Assembly (NCBI GenBank): GCA_900769375.1 | Contig: CAAGGN010000182.1 | Span: 1-5,990, forward strand | Length of the DNA stretch: 5,990 bases | Source of the DNA: Clostridia bacterium | Lineage (GTDB): Bacteria; Bacillota; Clostridia; Oscillospirales; Acutalibacteraceae | Direction: 5' to 3' | In this document: positions 1-5,912 of the stretch, in pieces | How the letters are laid out: every line of letters begins with the position of its first letter | Position numbering within the stretch: the stretch's first letter is position 1 | Program-made: the position numbers and the translations under genes | The notes under the pieces: model-generated | Databases searched by the model: none | The model's input: only the letters and a program-made list of their open reading frames with translations | What the model was told of the DNA's origin: nothing

Positions 1-145
1 AGCGAAACGGAAACAGCACTGAACAATCTACTCAAAGCAATAGAAGAAGGCATTATTACTTCAACAACGAAACAGAGAACGCACTGAACAATCTACTCAG
101 AGCAATAGAAGAAGGAATTATAACTTCAACCACAAAACAAAGAAT
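1..145 (+). repeat. imperfect tandem repeat, period 65 bp, inside the recombinase remnant
   Basis: Bases 1-80 align with 66-145 without gaps at 68 of 80 positions (about 85% identity, counted by eye). The shared blocks include GCACTGAACAATCTACTCA at 16-34 and 81-99. The period is not a multiple of three, so the second copy is read in a different frame from the first. Both copies encode nearly the same peptide in their own frames: SETETALNNLLKAIEEGIITSTTKQR and NETENALNNLLRAIEEGIITSTTKQR. Most differences are synonymous third-base changes. The junction falls in AACGAAACAGAGA (66-78), which serves as the end of copy one and the start of copy two. Confidence 0.9.
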
Positions 146-427
146 GATTGAGTTGGAGCAGACAAGAGATGAGATTAAATTAAAGCTCATCAAGGAAGAA
201 ATGAAGAAGCCCACCATCACGAAAGAGGGCTTAATATTATGGCTCAGGCATATTCAAAGCATGAGCTTGGAAACGAAGGAACACAAACAGAGACTGATTG
301 ACATTTTTGTAAACGCCGTATATCTTTACGACGACAAATTGGTCATAACATTTAATTATAAGGAAGCAAGCAAAACCGTAACTCTAAAAGAGGTAAACGG
401 TTCGATTATAGAATGCTCAGGTGCACC

Positions 428-475
428 AATTAAGAGGTATAGACCTTTAGGTCTGTGCCTCTTAATTTTTTTATT
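428..475 (+). terminator. intrinsic terminator at the end of the recombinase remnant
   Basis: Bases 428-445 pair with 450-467 in an 18-bp stem that includes two G-T wobbles and has a four-base TTTA loop. A run of T follows (466-472, then ATT). This is a textbook rho-independent terminator for plus-strand transcription. It lies inside the last codons of the open frame, so it would stop transcription of the recombinase and shield the downstream glycan operon from read-through. Confidence 0.9.
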
Positions 476-476
476 A

Positions 477-639
477 GACAGGACTTGAAACGACCTCCAA
501 ACCCTGCGACCATAGGGAGCAAAGAGTTTGGGAGAACAGGCTGACAGCCACGTCCCCCTTTGTCGCTTTGCGACATTTCCCCCACACTGTGGGGGAATCT
601 TCAGTGGACCTTTCGATAGCCGAAGAAGAAAGTCCTGTC
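477..639. repeat. 163-bp segment bounded by a 10-bp perfect inverted repeat
   Basis: GACAGGACTT at 477-486 is the exact reverse complement of AAGTCCTGTC at 630-639. Neither arm extends further with identity, and no flanking target-site duplication is evident. The minus strand next to the left arm reads GGAGGTCGTTTCAAGTCCTG, which resembles a tRNA variable region and T-loop (TTCAAGT). The right arm on the plus strand runs straight into CCCGCAACCA. The segment could be an inverted piece of an attachment site, a small non-autonomous element with short terminal repeats, or a chance pairing. The first reading best explains the tRNA-like pieces, but it is an inference. Confidence 0.55.
496..635. 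repeat. array of short palindromes between the recombinase and the terminator
   Basis: Several hairpin-forming units follow one another. CTCCAAAC (496-503) can pair with GTTTGGGAG (526-534) with one bulge. GGCTGACAGCC (539-549) is a palindrome around one central base. TGTCGC-TTT-GCGACA (561-575) is a perfect 6-bp stem. TTCCCCCACA/TGTGGGGGAA (577-597) is a perfect palindrome with one central base. GGAC-TTTC (606-614, one bulge) pairs with GAAAGTCC (628-635). A second C5 run at 554-558 could compete for the G5 at 591-595. No protein signal is credible here. The pattern resembles the dispersed palindromic repeats of clostridial intergenic regions, but that is recall and not a search result. Confidence 0.6.
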
Positions 640-649
640 CCCGCAACCA
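630..649 (+). other. candidate tRNA 3'-end remnant (initiator-tRNA-like), possible attachment site
   Basis: AAGTCCTGTCCCCGCAACCA reads like the end of a tRNA: T-loop tail AAGT, T-stem 3' strand CCTGT, acceptor 3' strand CCCCGCA, discriminator A and encoded CCA (647-649). The ending CCCCGCA-A-CCA is that of bacterial initiator tRNA, whose 5' end is CGCGGGG with an unpaired first base. A strong hairpin terminator follows at once, as after many tRNA genes. Upstream bases 622-633 (GAAGA then AGAAAGT) form neither a T-stem nor a TTCRANY loop, and no 5' half exists in the window, so no complete tRNA is encoded. Integrative elements often recombine at tRNA 3' ends, which would explain the truncation beside a recombinase gene. 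Confidence 0.5.
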
Positions 650-688
650 AAAAATCTCTTTGCTCCTTTTGGAGTGGAGAGATTTTTT
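649..688. terminator. strong hairpin terminator, potentially bidirectional
   Basis: AAAAAATCTCT (649-659) pairs with AGAGATTTTTT (678-688). The pairing continues through three wobble pairs into CTCC (663-666) and GGAG (671-674), giving an unbroken 18-bp stem with a TTTT loop. A6 on one side and T6 on the other let it act for either strand. On the plus strand it would end a tRNA-like transcript finishing at 649. Confidence 0.88.
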
Positions 689-798
689 CTTCCCTGCACC
701 TTTTATAAAACCGTTTGCATTATTTTCAATAAGTTATATTTAATAAATTATATATAAGAATTACTTTGTAGCATTCCATCGATATTTCTATATTTTTG

Positions 799-827
799 TT
801 GAATTATTTTTTCAAGTGTGCTATAAT
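799..827 (+). promoter_or_regulatory. sigma-A-type promoter for the glf operon
   Basis: TTGAAT (799-804) is a -35 box matching four of six consensus bases. It is followed by a 17-bp spacer and a perfect TATAAT (822-827). TG at 819-820 makes it an extended -10 (TGCTATAAT). Transcription should start near 833-835, leaving a leader of about 70 bases before glf. It is the best promoter in the AT-rich 689-830 stretch and sits downstream of both terminators, so the glycan genes form their own transcription unit. Confidence 0.8.
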
Positions 828-839
828 AAAACGACGAAT

Positions 840-853
840 TTGATGTAAATCAA
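840..853. promoter_or_regulatory. perfect FNR/CRP-type palindrome TTGATnnnnATCAA
   Basis: TTGATGTAAATCAA matches the FNR-type consensus TTGAT-N4-ATCAA exactly, and pairing extends one base each side (839-854). It begins about 6 bases after the predicted transcription start. A bound regulator there would be expected to repress rather than activate this promoter. It could instead be a small leader hairpin or a chance AT-rich palindrome. No regulator gene is visible in the window. Confidence 0.4.
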
Positions 854-904
854 AATACGGCAAGGGAAAGAGGACGCAACGACATCCTGTCTGTTCAAAA
901 GAAT

Positions 905-2017
905 ATGAAAAAGTATGATTATCTTGTAGTAGGTTCCGGTCTTTATGGCGCGGTTTTCGCGCAGCAGGCGAAAGCGGCCGGAAAACGAGTTTTAGTTGTT
1001 GACCGCAGAGAACATATCGCCGGTAATATTTACACTAAGGAAATTGAAGGCATTCAGGTTCACATTTACGGCGCTCACATTTTCCATACCAATATTGACC
1101 GTGTTTGGAACTATGTAAATCAGTTCGCCACCTTCAATCGCTTTACCAATTCACCAGTAGCTAATTATCACGGCGAGCTTTACAGTCTCCCCTTCAATAT
1201 GTACACCTTCAATAAAATGTGGGGCGTAATTACACCCGATGAGGCCGCCGCCAAAATTGAAGAACAACGCCGCGAAGCCGGTATCACGGAGCCCAAAAAT
1301 CTGGAGGAACAAGCCATTTCTCTGGTGGGTACCGATATTTATGAAAAATTGATAAAGGGCTATACCGAAAAGCAGTGGGGTCGACCCTGCGACCAACTTC
1401 CATCATTTATTATCAAGCGCTTGCCCGTTCGTTTAACCTTTGACAACAACTATTTCAATGCTATGTATCAAGGAATTCCTATGGGCGGATATACAAAGCT
1501 TGTGGAAAATATGCTTTCCGGCATTGAAGTTCGTTTAGGCGTAGATTATCTCAAGAATAAGGAAGAACTTGATTCACTGGCAGAAAAGGTAGTTTACACC
1601 GGTGCGATTGACGCTTATTTTAATTACTCTTTAGGAGCTTTGGAATACAGAAGCGTTCGTTTTGAAACCGAGGTATTGGATATTCCGAATTTCCAAGGAA
1701 ACGCCGCTGTTAACTATACTGACAGAGAAACTCCATGGACTCGCATTATAGAGCATAAATGGTTTGAGTTCGGCACTCAGCCCAAAACGGTAATCAGCCG
1801 CGAATACAGTTCTGAGTGGAACGTTGGGGATGAGCCGTATTATCCTGTAAATGATGAAAAGAACGGTTCGCTATTTGCCCAATACCGTGCTCTTGCAGAA
1901 AAAGAAGACCATGTGATTTTTGGTGGCAGACTCGGCGAGTACAAATACTATGATATGGACGCCGTTATTGACGCCGCTCTGGTTCTTTGCGAAAAAGAAT
2001 TAGGAAAAATCATTTAA
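905..2017 (+). CDS. glf: UDP-galactopyranose mutase
   Basis: This flavoenzyme interconverts UDP-galactopyranose and UDP-galactofuranose in the cytoplasm, using reduced FAD, and so supplies the donor for galactofuranose in surface glycans. The 370-aa length is normal for the bacterial class. The N-terminal Rossmann motif YLVVGSGLYGAVFA has GxGxxG at residues 10-15, followed by VVDRREHIAGN (31-41). The family signature GAHIFHT is at 56-62 and the substrate-loop segment YTEKQWG at 153-159. LPVRLTFDNNYF (173-184) contains R176, and TPWTR contains R280; by alignment from memory these correspond to the arginines that bind the UDP-sugar phosphates. GGRLGEYKYYDMD (340-352) is the C-terminal FAD-binding signature. 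The start at 905 gives a complete N terminus, although only a weak AAAAGA lies in front and the better AGAGGA (869-874) is about 30 bases away. It is the first gene of a four-gene operon and lies 31 bp before the next. Nothing suggests damage. Confidence 0.97.
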   Translation: MKKYDYLVVGSGLYGAVFAQQAKAAGKRVLVVDRREHIAGNIYTKEIEGIQVHIYGAHIFHTNIDRVWNYVNQFATFNRFTNSPVANYHGELYSLPFNMYTFNKMWGVITPDEAAAKIEEQRREAGITEPKNLEEQAISLVGTDIYEKLIKGYTEKQWGRPCDQLPSFIIKRLPVRLTFDNNYFNAMYQGIPMGGYTKLVENMLSGIEVRLGVDYLKNKEELDSLAEKVVYTGAIDAYFNYSLGALEYRSVRFETEVLDIPNFQGNAAVNYTDRETPWTRIIEHKWFEFGTQPKTVISREYSSEWNVGDEPYYPVNDEKNGSLFAQYRALAEKEDHVIFGGRLGEYKYYDMDAVIDAALVLCEKELGKII

Positions 2018-2048
2018 AGTTTTTAATAGTATAAAAAGGAAGTTTTAA

Positions 2049-3746
2049 ATGAAAAGCATAGAATTTTCCTATAGAAATTTGCGGGTATTTGCATTTGGTT
2101 ATTTACTTTTACCCGTACTTATATTTCTTGTATTCAATGTAAAACGACTGATTTCTTTCCCTGTGGCGTTGATCTTAATTGCAGTATATTTATTCGCTAT
2201 CAAAGAACGCAACGGTACTGTTAAGGAAGAACGAAAATTCACCATGCCCATAAGCTTTTTTTGGATTTTTCTGGTGATTTGCGCCATTTGGTGCTATATG
2301 GGCGGTCAGGGCGGTCTTTATTACCAGACCAGCGATTGGAATGAACGTAACGCCATTTTCCGCGATCTAATCTCTAATAACTGGCCCGTATATTACCCCT
2401 CTACCAATACGGTTATGACCTACTATATAGGTCATTGGCTACCTGCGGCATTTTTGGCGAGAGCATTATTCCTTGCGACTTCCAATCAAGCTCTTGCTTT
2501 TTCGGTGGGCAATATCTTTCTTGCAATCTGGACACTGATTGGTGTAATGATTACCCTTTTATTGCAACTGTATTCAGCGAATCCCAAAACAAAAAAGGGA
2601 ATGTGGTTGGTGCTGGCCCTTCTTATTGGGTTTAGCGGTATGGATATTGTCGGTTACATTATTAAGAATCCAACCTTTGCTAACGCTTTTGAAGTTTTGC
2701 ATCTTGAATGGTGGGCAGAGCATTCGCAGTTTAGTTCCAATACCACCTGTCTCTTCTGGGTGTTTAATCAGGTGATTCCCGCATGGATTACTACACTTTG
2801 TTTTGCCAACGAAAAAACAAATCGAAACTATGTATTTATTATAAGCACCGCACTTTTATCCGCGACTTTACCCTGTGTAGGCGTTGCAATTCTGATGTTA
2901 GGAAAAGCCGGTATTGAACTAATAAATTCTATACGGCTTGGTATTTGGAAATCCTATTTTAAGGAAACCTTCGGATTTTCCAATCTCGCTACTCTTTTTA
3001 GTTGGGTACCCATTATTTGCCTGTATCTTATTTCTAATTCCGCCTTCAAAAATACGGGGTCTCAAAATCACGTAGTTCCTTGGGTTATGCCAACTCGAAT
3101 GATTTTGGCTATGATTTTGATAGGTATCGCAGGTGTTGTTTTAGGAATTTATTGGCTTAATCTGCGTCGCAAAGGCAAAACCGACTCTCCGTTTTTAATG
3201 GGTTGCAGTTTGCTTTTGATTGCTATGGCGTTGTTTTTAAGCAGGTCACGTTATATGGCCTTTGGATATTTCCTGCTTTTAGCTCTTGAATGCGGTATTC
3301 ATTGGCTATTGTTAGCAAAGGACCATTATCGAAAGCCACTGTTTTATATAACAGCATTTCTTTTAATTATTGGCCCCTGTATTCGTGTTGGAATAGGCGC
3401 AGACTTTTGTATGCGCGTAACCATTCCTGCAATAACGCTTCTTACTATGGCTTGCGGTCAAAAATTAGTTCCCTTTATAGAGCGAAACAAAGAGAAGCCC
3501 GTAAAGCGCTGGGAAAAGCGTTGTTGTATTGCATTAATAATCGTTTTATTGATTGGCAGCGTTACTCCCGCCGTGGAAATATACCGTGGCATTCATAAAA
3601 CCGTTACTGCAGGAAAACTCGTTCAACCGGCAGACCAAATAGGAACTCTTAACAGATATCACACCTCCGGCGGAATATACGGAAATTTTGTATCTGATGA
3701 TTTTGAAGACTCTTTATTTTTTAAATATCTTGCACAACCAAGATGA
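2049..3746 (+). CDS. large polytopic membrane protein, GT-C-like transferase or glycan polymerase candidate
   Basis: This 565-aa integral membrane protein has about 13-15 hydrophobic helices, for example near residues 13-30, 34-50, 67-83, 148-173, 184-203, 234-254, 260-286, 312-328, 348-370, 381-398, 403-422, 428-447, 455-470 and 492-508. A polar tail of about 57 residues follows. The first large loop after helix 3 carries acidic and aromatic residues (YYQTSDWNERNAIFRDL, 91-107, then NNWPVYYP, 111-118). Placement of acidic residues in that loop is typical of GT-C glycosyltransferases, which use polyprenyl-phosphate sugars outside the membrane. DFCMRVTIPA (452-461) is another charged patch near the membrane. 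I do not recognise the family with certainty. Its place between glf and a GT2/flippase pair suggests a role in a Galf-containing polysaccharide, as a polymerase (Wzy-like) or a GT-C side-chain transferase. The start has AAGGAAG at 2036-2042, six bases upstream. Confidence 0.88.
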   Translation: MKSIEFSYRNLRVFAFGYLLLPVLIFLVFNVKRLISFPVALILIAVYLFAIKERNGTVKEERKFTMPISFFWIFLVICAIWCYMGGQGGLYYQTSDWNERNAIFRDLISNNWPVYYPSTNTVMTYYIGHWLPAAFLARALFLATSNQALAFSVGNIFLAIWTLIGVMITLLLQLYSANPKTKKGMWLVLALLIGFSGMDIVGYIIKNPTFANAFEVLHLEWWAEHSQFSSNTTCLFWVFNQVIPAWITTLCFANEKTNRNYVFIISTALLSATLPCVGVAILMLGKAGIELINSIRLGIWKSYFKETFGFSNLATLFSWVPIICLYLISNSAFKNTGSQNHVVPWVMPTRMILAMILIGIAGVVLGIYWLNLRRKGKTDSPFLMGCSLLLIAMALFLSRSRYMAFGYFLLLALECGIHWLLLAKDHYRKPLFYITAFLLIIGPCIRVGIGADFCMRVTIPAITLLTMACGQKLVPFIERNKEKPVKRWEKRCCIALIIVLLIGSVTPAVEIYRGIHKTVTAGKLVQPADQIGTLNRYHTSGGIYGNFVSDDFEDSLFFKYLAQPR

Positions 3747-3758
3747 AAGGATTAAATA

Positions 3759-4673
3759 ATGAAAATTGGTATCGTATTAGTAACGTTTAATCGTTTACAA
3801 GACCTTAAAAAAACCCTTTCGGCTTATGAAGTTCAGGAGTTCCTGCCCCGATTTGTTCTCGTGGTAGATAACAAGAGTACCGATGGCACCGATGCATATC
3901 TTGCCGAATGGGCAGCCGAACAAGGTGCCTTTGAACGTCAGGTGCTCACTCTTCCTGAAAATATGGGTGGAAGCGGCGGCTTCTATTCAGGTATGAAAGA
4001 AGCTATGGAGCAGGAATGCGATTGGATTTTTGTGGCTGATGATGATGCAGTCCCCCGCCCCGATATGCTCAAAAAACTCGTCGAGTTCTCTGAAAATGAA
4101 CCCGAGTTAACCAACACTGCTTCTGCGCTTTGCACCTCAGTTTACAACCAAAACCATTTTGAAGGTATCCATCGTTGTCGTATCAAAAAATCAATTCTTG
4201 GTTGTATGGAAGCATTCGTACCGGAGTCCGAATATCAAAAGCCCTGGTTCTACTGCGACATTTATTCTTTCGTTGGCACTATGATTCGCAGAAGCGCTCT
4301 GGAAACCGCAGGACTCGCGCGAGAAGATTTTTTCATTTACAATGACGATTACGAGCATGCCGTTCGTGTTGGAAAGACCGGTAAAATCATCTGCGTTCCC
4401 GATTCCGTAATGGACCATATTGATAATCTCAATTACGAAAAGACGGCAACTTGGAGAGATTATTATGCCACACGTAACGCCGTTATTATGCACCGCACCC
4501 ACTTTGGCGCCTATGCGGGCTTTGCGAGAGCAATGCGCCGTTTAGCTATTGCAATTTCCACCTTCAACGGTGAAAAAATCCGTGTTATATGGACCGGAAT
4601 CCGTGACGGCTATGCTGAAAAAACAGGCAAACACCCCATTTATGTTCCCGGTTGGAAAGGGAAACAGAAATGA
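3759..4673 (+). CDS. GT2 family glycosyltransferase, probable galactofuranosyltransferase
   Basis: This 304-aa cytoplasmic, membrane-associated GT-A enzyme should add a sugar from a nucleotide donor to a lipid-linked glycan. The N terminus IGIVLVTFNRLQDLKKTL (3-20) and VVDNKSTDGT (35-44) are the GT2 nucleotide-binding strands. LPENMGGSGGFYSGM (65-79) and DWIFVADDDAVPRPDM (88-103) contain the metal-binding aspartates at 94-96. NDDYEHAVR (195-203) supplies the likely catalytic base, H220 in VMDH is a candidate third metal ligand, and WRDYYATRN (232-240) is a C-terminal family feature. The N-GG-GGF segment, the acidic cluster and the downstream histidine resemble the GlfT-type galactofuranosyltransferases as I remember them, and the upstream glf makes UDP-Galf the natural donor. 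Rhamnosyltransferases share much of this layout, so the donor is an inference. AAAGGA (3746-3751) overlaps the upstream stop, seven bases before the ATG. The stop overlaps the next gene's start. Confidence 0.92.
   Translation: MKIGIVLVTFNRLQDLKKTLSAYEVQEFLPRFVLVVDNKSTDGTDAYLAEWAAEQGAFERQVLTLPENMGGSGGFYSGMKEAMEQECDWIFVADDDAVPRPDMLKKLVEFSENEPELTNTASALCTSVYNQNHFEGIHRCRIKKSILGCMEAFVPESEYQKPWFYCDIYSFVGTMIRRSALETAGLAREDFFIYNDDYEHAVRVGKTGKIICVPDSVMDHIDNLNYEKTATWRDYYATRNAVIMHRTHFGAYAGFARAMRRLAIAISTFNGEKIRVIWTGIRDGYAEKTGKHPIYVPGWKGKQK
4654..4672 (+). promoter_or_regulatory. ribosome binding site and ATGA overlap that fix the flippase start
   Basis: GGAAAGGG (4654-4661) is a good Shine-Dalgarno sequence eight bases before ATG at 4670-4672. 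That ATG shares ATGA with the TGA stop of the glycosyltransferase (4671-4673), which suggests translational coupling. The in-frame TTG at 4652 lies upstream of this site and is unlikely to be used. Confidence 0.85.
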
Positions 4674-5893
4674 ATTACAAAAAGCAAGCCCTCTATAATA
4701 CCGTAGGAAATCTGGTATATATGGCGGCTCTATGGCTAATGTCTGTTTTAACGGTGCACCTTTCAGGTTTTGAGGATGCCGGTGTATTTTCTATAGCAAT
4801 GTCCGTAGGCAATATCTTCTTCTTTATTGCAGTTTACGGAATGCGTTCCTTTCAGGCCTCAGATTCTGTTTATCAGTACTTGCCATCGGAATACTGCGCT
4901 GTTCGTTGGGTTACTACGGGTATTGCGGCTCTTTGTTTAATTGGGTATCTTATTTTTGGAGGATATTCCTTATATATTACCGCTGCGGTTATTTTTTACA
5001 CGCTGTATAAATTTGCCGAAGCCGCATCTGACGTTTTCTTCGGTGAATTGCAAAGAGTAGGACACTTGGAGATTTGCGGTATTTCTATGTCGGTTAAGGG
5101 AATTTTATCGGTGGCGATTTTCTGCATAGTTCTATTCATCACCAAAAATTTACCCGCCGCATTACTTGCTATGGTGCTATTGGCAGTTGTGATTTTGGCC
5201 TTGTATGATATAAAGGGTTACAGAAAGCACTGCCCTAAAAAACTTAGCGCGCGTAAAGATGGTATAACTGCACTTTTACGAGAAGGTTTTCCCATGCTTT
5301 TGACTACAGTATTTCCTATTGTTGTCACTGCAGTACCACGACTTGCATTAGAAAAGTATTGGGGAACTGAAATTTTAGGAATTTATTCAAGTATTTCTAC
5401 ACCTACCGTTTTGATTACCACACTGGTTCCAAATATATTGGCACCCTTTATGACACTTTTTGGTCATTGCTATCACGAAAATAAGTTTAAAAAGCTTTAC
5501 CGTATGCTTTGGGTTGCCCTTGCCGCTACTGCTGTTCTTGGATTGGCGGCGTGTGTTCTCGCCTATTTCTTGGGTGATTTCGTAATGGGATTGGTATTCG
5601 GTAAAGAGATTATCCCTCATTTAGAAATTTTCATTCCTCTGATTATTGCTACTACCGTTTATGCTCTTTCTATGGCGGCTAATTCTGTTTTAATCTCTAT
5701 TCGCCGACCCGTTTGGCTTACTGTATTTTCAGGCGCAGCTTTAGTGCTATCGCTTGTTTTGGGATACCCAATGGTAGAACGTTTTGGACAAATGGGAGCT
5801 GTTTGGGCCTTCGGAATCCCCTTTGCCCTTCAACTATTACTTCAAGTGATATATTTGACAGTGGCCCTTCTTTTTCAAAAAAGTGAATCTTAA
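4670..5893 (+). CDS. oligosaccharide flippase, Wzx/MOP-type membrane protein
   Basis: This 407-aa protein has about 12 membrane helices (near residues 10-30, 38-57, 79-97, 99-117, 140-158, 160-179, 205-224, 240-264, 280-300, 317-341, 349-366 and 374-400). They fall into two halves separated by a basic cytoplasmic loop (181-197, YRKHCPKKLSARK). The start NYKKQALYNTVGNLVYM is characteristic of polysaccharide exporters of the MOP superfamily, and the family-like AEAASDVFFGELQRVG segment is at 117-131. A length just over 400 aa is at the short end for Wzx but not truncated, and the protein ends in a normal polar tail. It would move undecaprenyl-linked oligosaccharide made by the upstream enzymes to the outer face of the membrane. 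The specific gene name is left blank because Wzx proteins diverge widely. It overlaps the glycosyltransferase by 4 bp and is the last gene visible. No terminator follows before the possible IS end 20 bp downstream. Confidence 0.9.
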   Translation: MNYKKQALYNTVGNLVYMAALWLMSVLTVHLSGFEDAGVFSIAMSVGNIFFFIAVYGMRSFQASDSVYQYLPSEYCAVRWVTTGIAALCLIGYLIFGGYSLYITAAVIFYTLYKFAEAASDVFFGELQRVGHLEICGISMSVKGILSVAIFCIVLFITKNLPAALLAMVLLAVVILALYDIKGYRKHCPKKLSARKDGITALLREGFPMLLTTVFPIVVTAVPRLALEKYWGTEILGIYSSISTPTVLITTLVPNILAPFMTLFGHCYHENKFKKLYRMLWVALAATAVLGLAACVLAYFLGDFVMGLVFGKEIIPHLEIFIPLIIATTVYALSMAANSVLISIRRPVWLTVFSGAALVLSLVLGYPMVERFGQMGAVWAFGIPFALQLLLQVIYLTVALLFQKSES

Positions 5894-5912
5894 AAATTAA
5901 ACCCCGGTCACC

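Larger units (their letters stand above)
1..488 (+). pseudogene. large serine recombinase, C-terminal part, frame-disrupted and 5'-truncated by the window
   Basis: This is the C-terminal end of a large serine site-specific recombinase, the class that integrates and excises clostridial integrative elements and prophages. The visible protein has the ALNNLLRAIEEGIITSTTKQR helix, a charged coiled-coil-like stretch (IELEQTRDEIKLKLIKEE), then KEGLILWL, RLIDIFVNAVYLYDDKLVITFNYK and an ECSGAP ending. From memory these are typical of the family's C-terminal domain; the catalytic resolvase domain would lie upstream of the window. Reading from base 1 in the native frame gives SETETALNNLLKAIEEGIITSTTKQRTH and then a TGA at 85-87. 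The rest continues in another frame, open from the left edge of the window to the stop at 486-488. An ATG-initiated piece would start at 144 but has no convincing ribosome site and is only a fragment. The last ~18 codons run through a terminator hairpin, so the original stop may have been lost. The gene is probably non-functional unless the frameshift is an assembly error. Confidence 0.75.

Noticed and set aside
1..145. CRISPR or other repeat array
   Set aside because: There are only about two diverged copies, with no spacers, lying within a coding sequence.
356..646. 96-aa minus-strand open frame
   Set aside because: It overlaps the recombinase tail, both hairpin regions and the inverted repeats. 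It is a by-product of structured DNA, with no domain signal.
477..649. A complete tRNA gene in the junction region
   Set aside because: No 5' acceptor strand, D-arm or anticodon arm can be placed in either orientation. Only tRNA-like 3' pieces are present.
715..740. Second possible promoter (TTGCAT ... TATATT)
   Set aside because: The spacer is only 14 bp and the region is generally AT-rich. The 799-827 promoter is far better.
528..743. 71-aa plus-strand open frame between the recombinase and glf
   Set aside because: It runs through the palindrome array and the terminator hairpin, has no ribosome site, and has a composition that reflects the repeats rather than a protein.
1151..1396. Minus-strand frame inside glf, and the similar frames inside the other operon genes
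   Set aside because: They are antisense or alternate-frame shadows of well-supported genes, without ribosome sites or recognisable protein features.
4652..4669. Upstream TTG start adding six residues to the flippase
   Set aside because: It precedes the GGAAAGGG ribosome site. The ATG at 4670 has correct spacing and a typical ATGA overlap.
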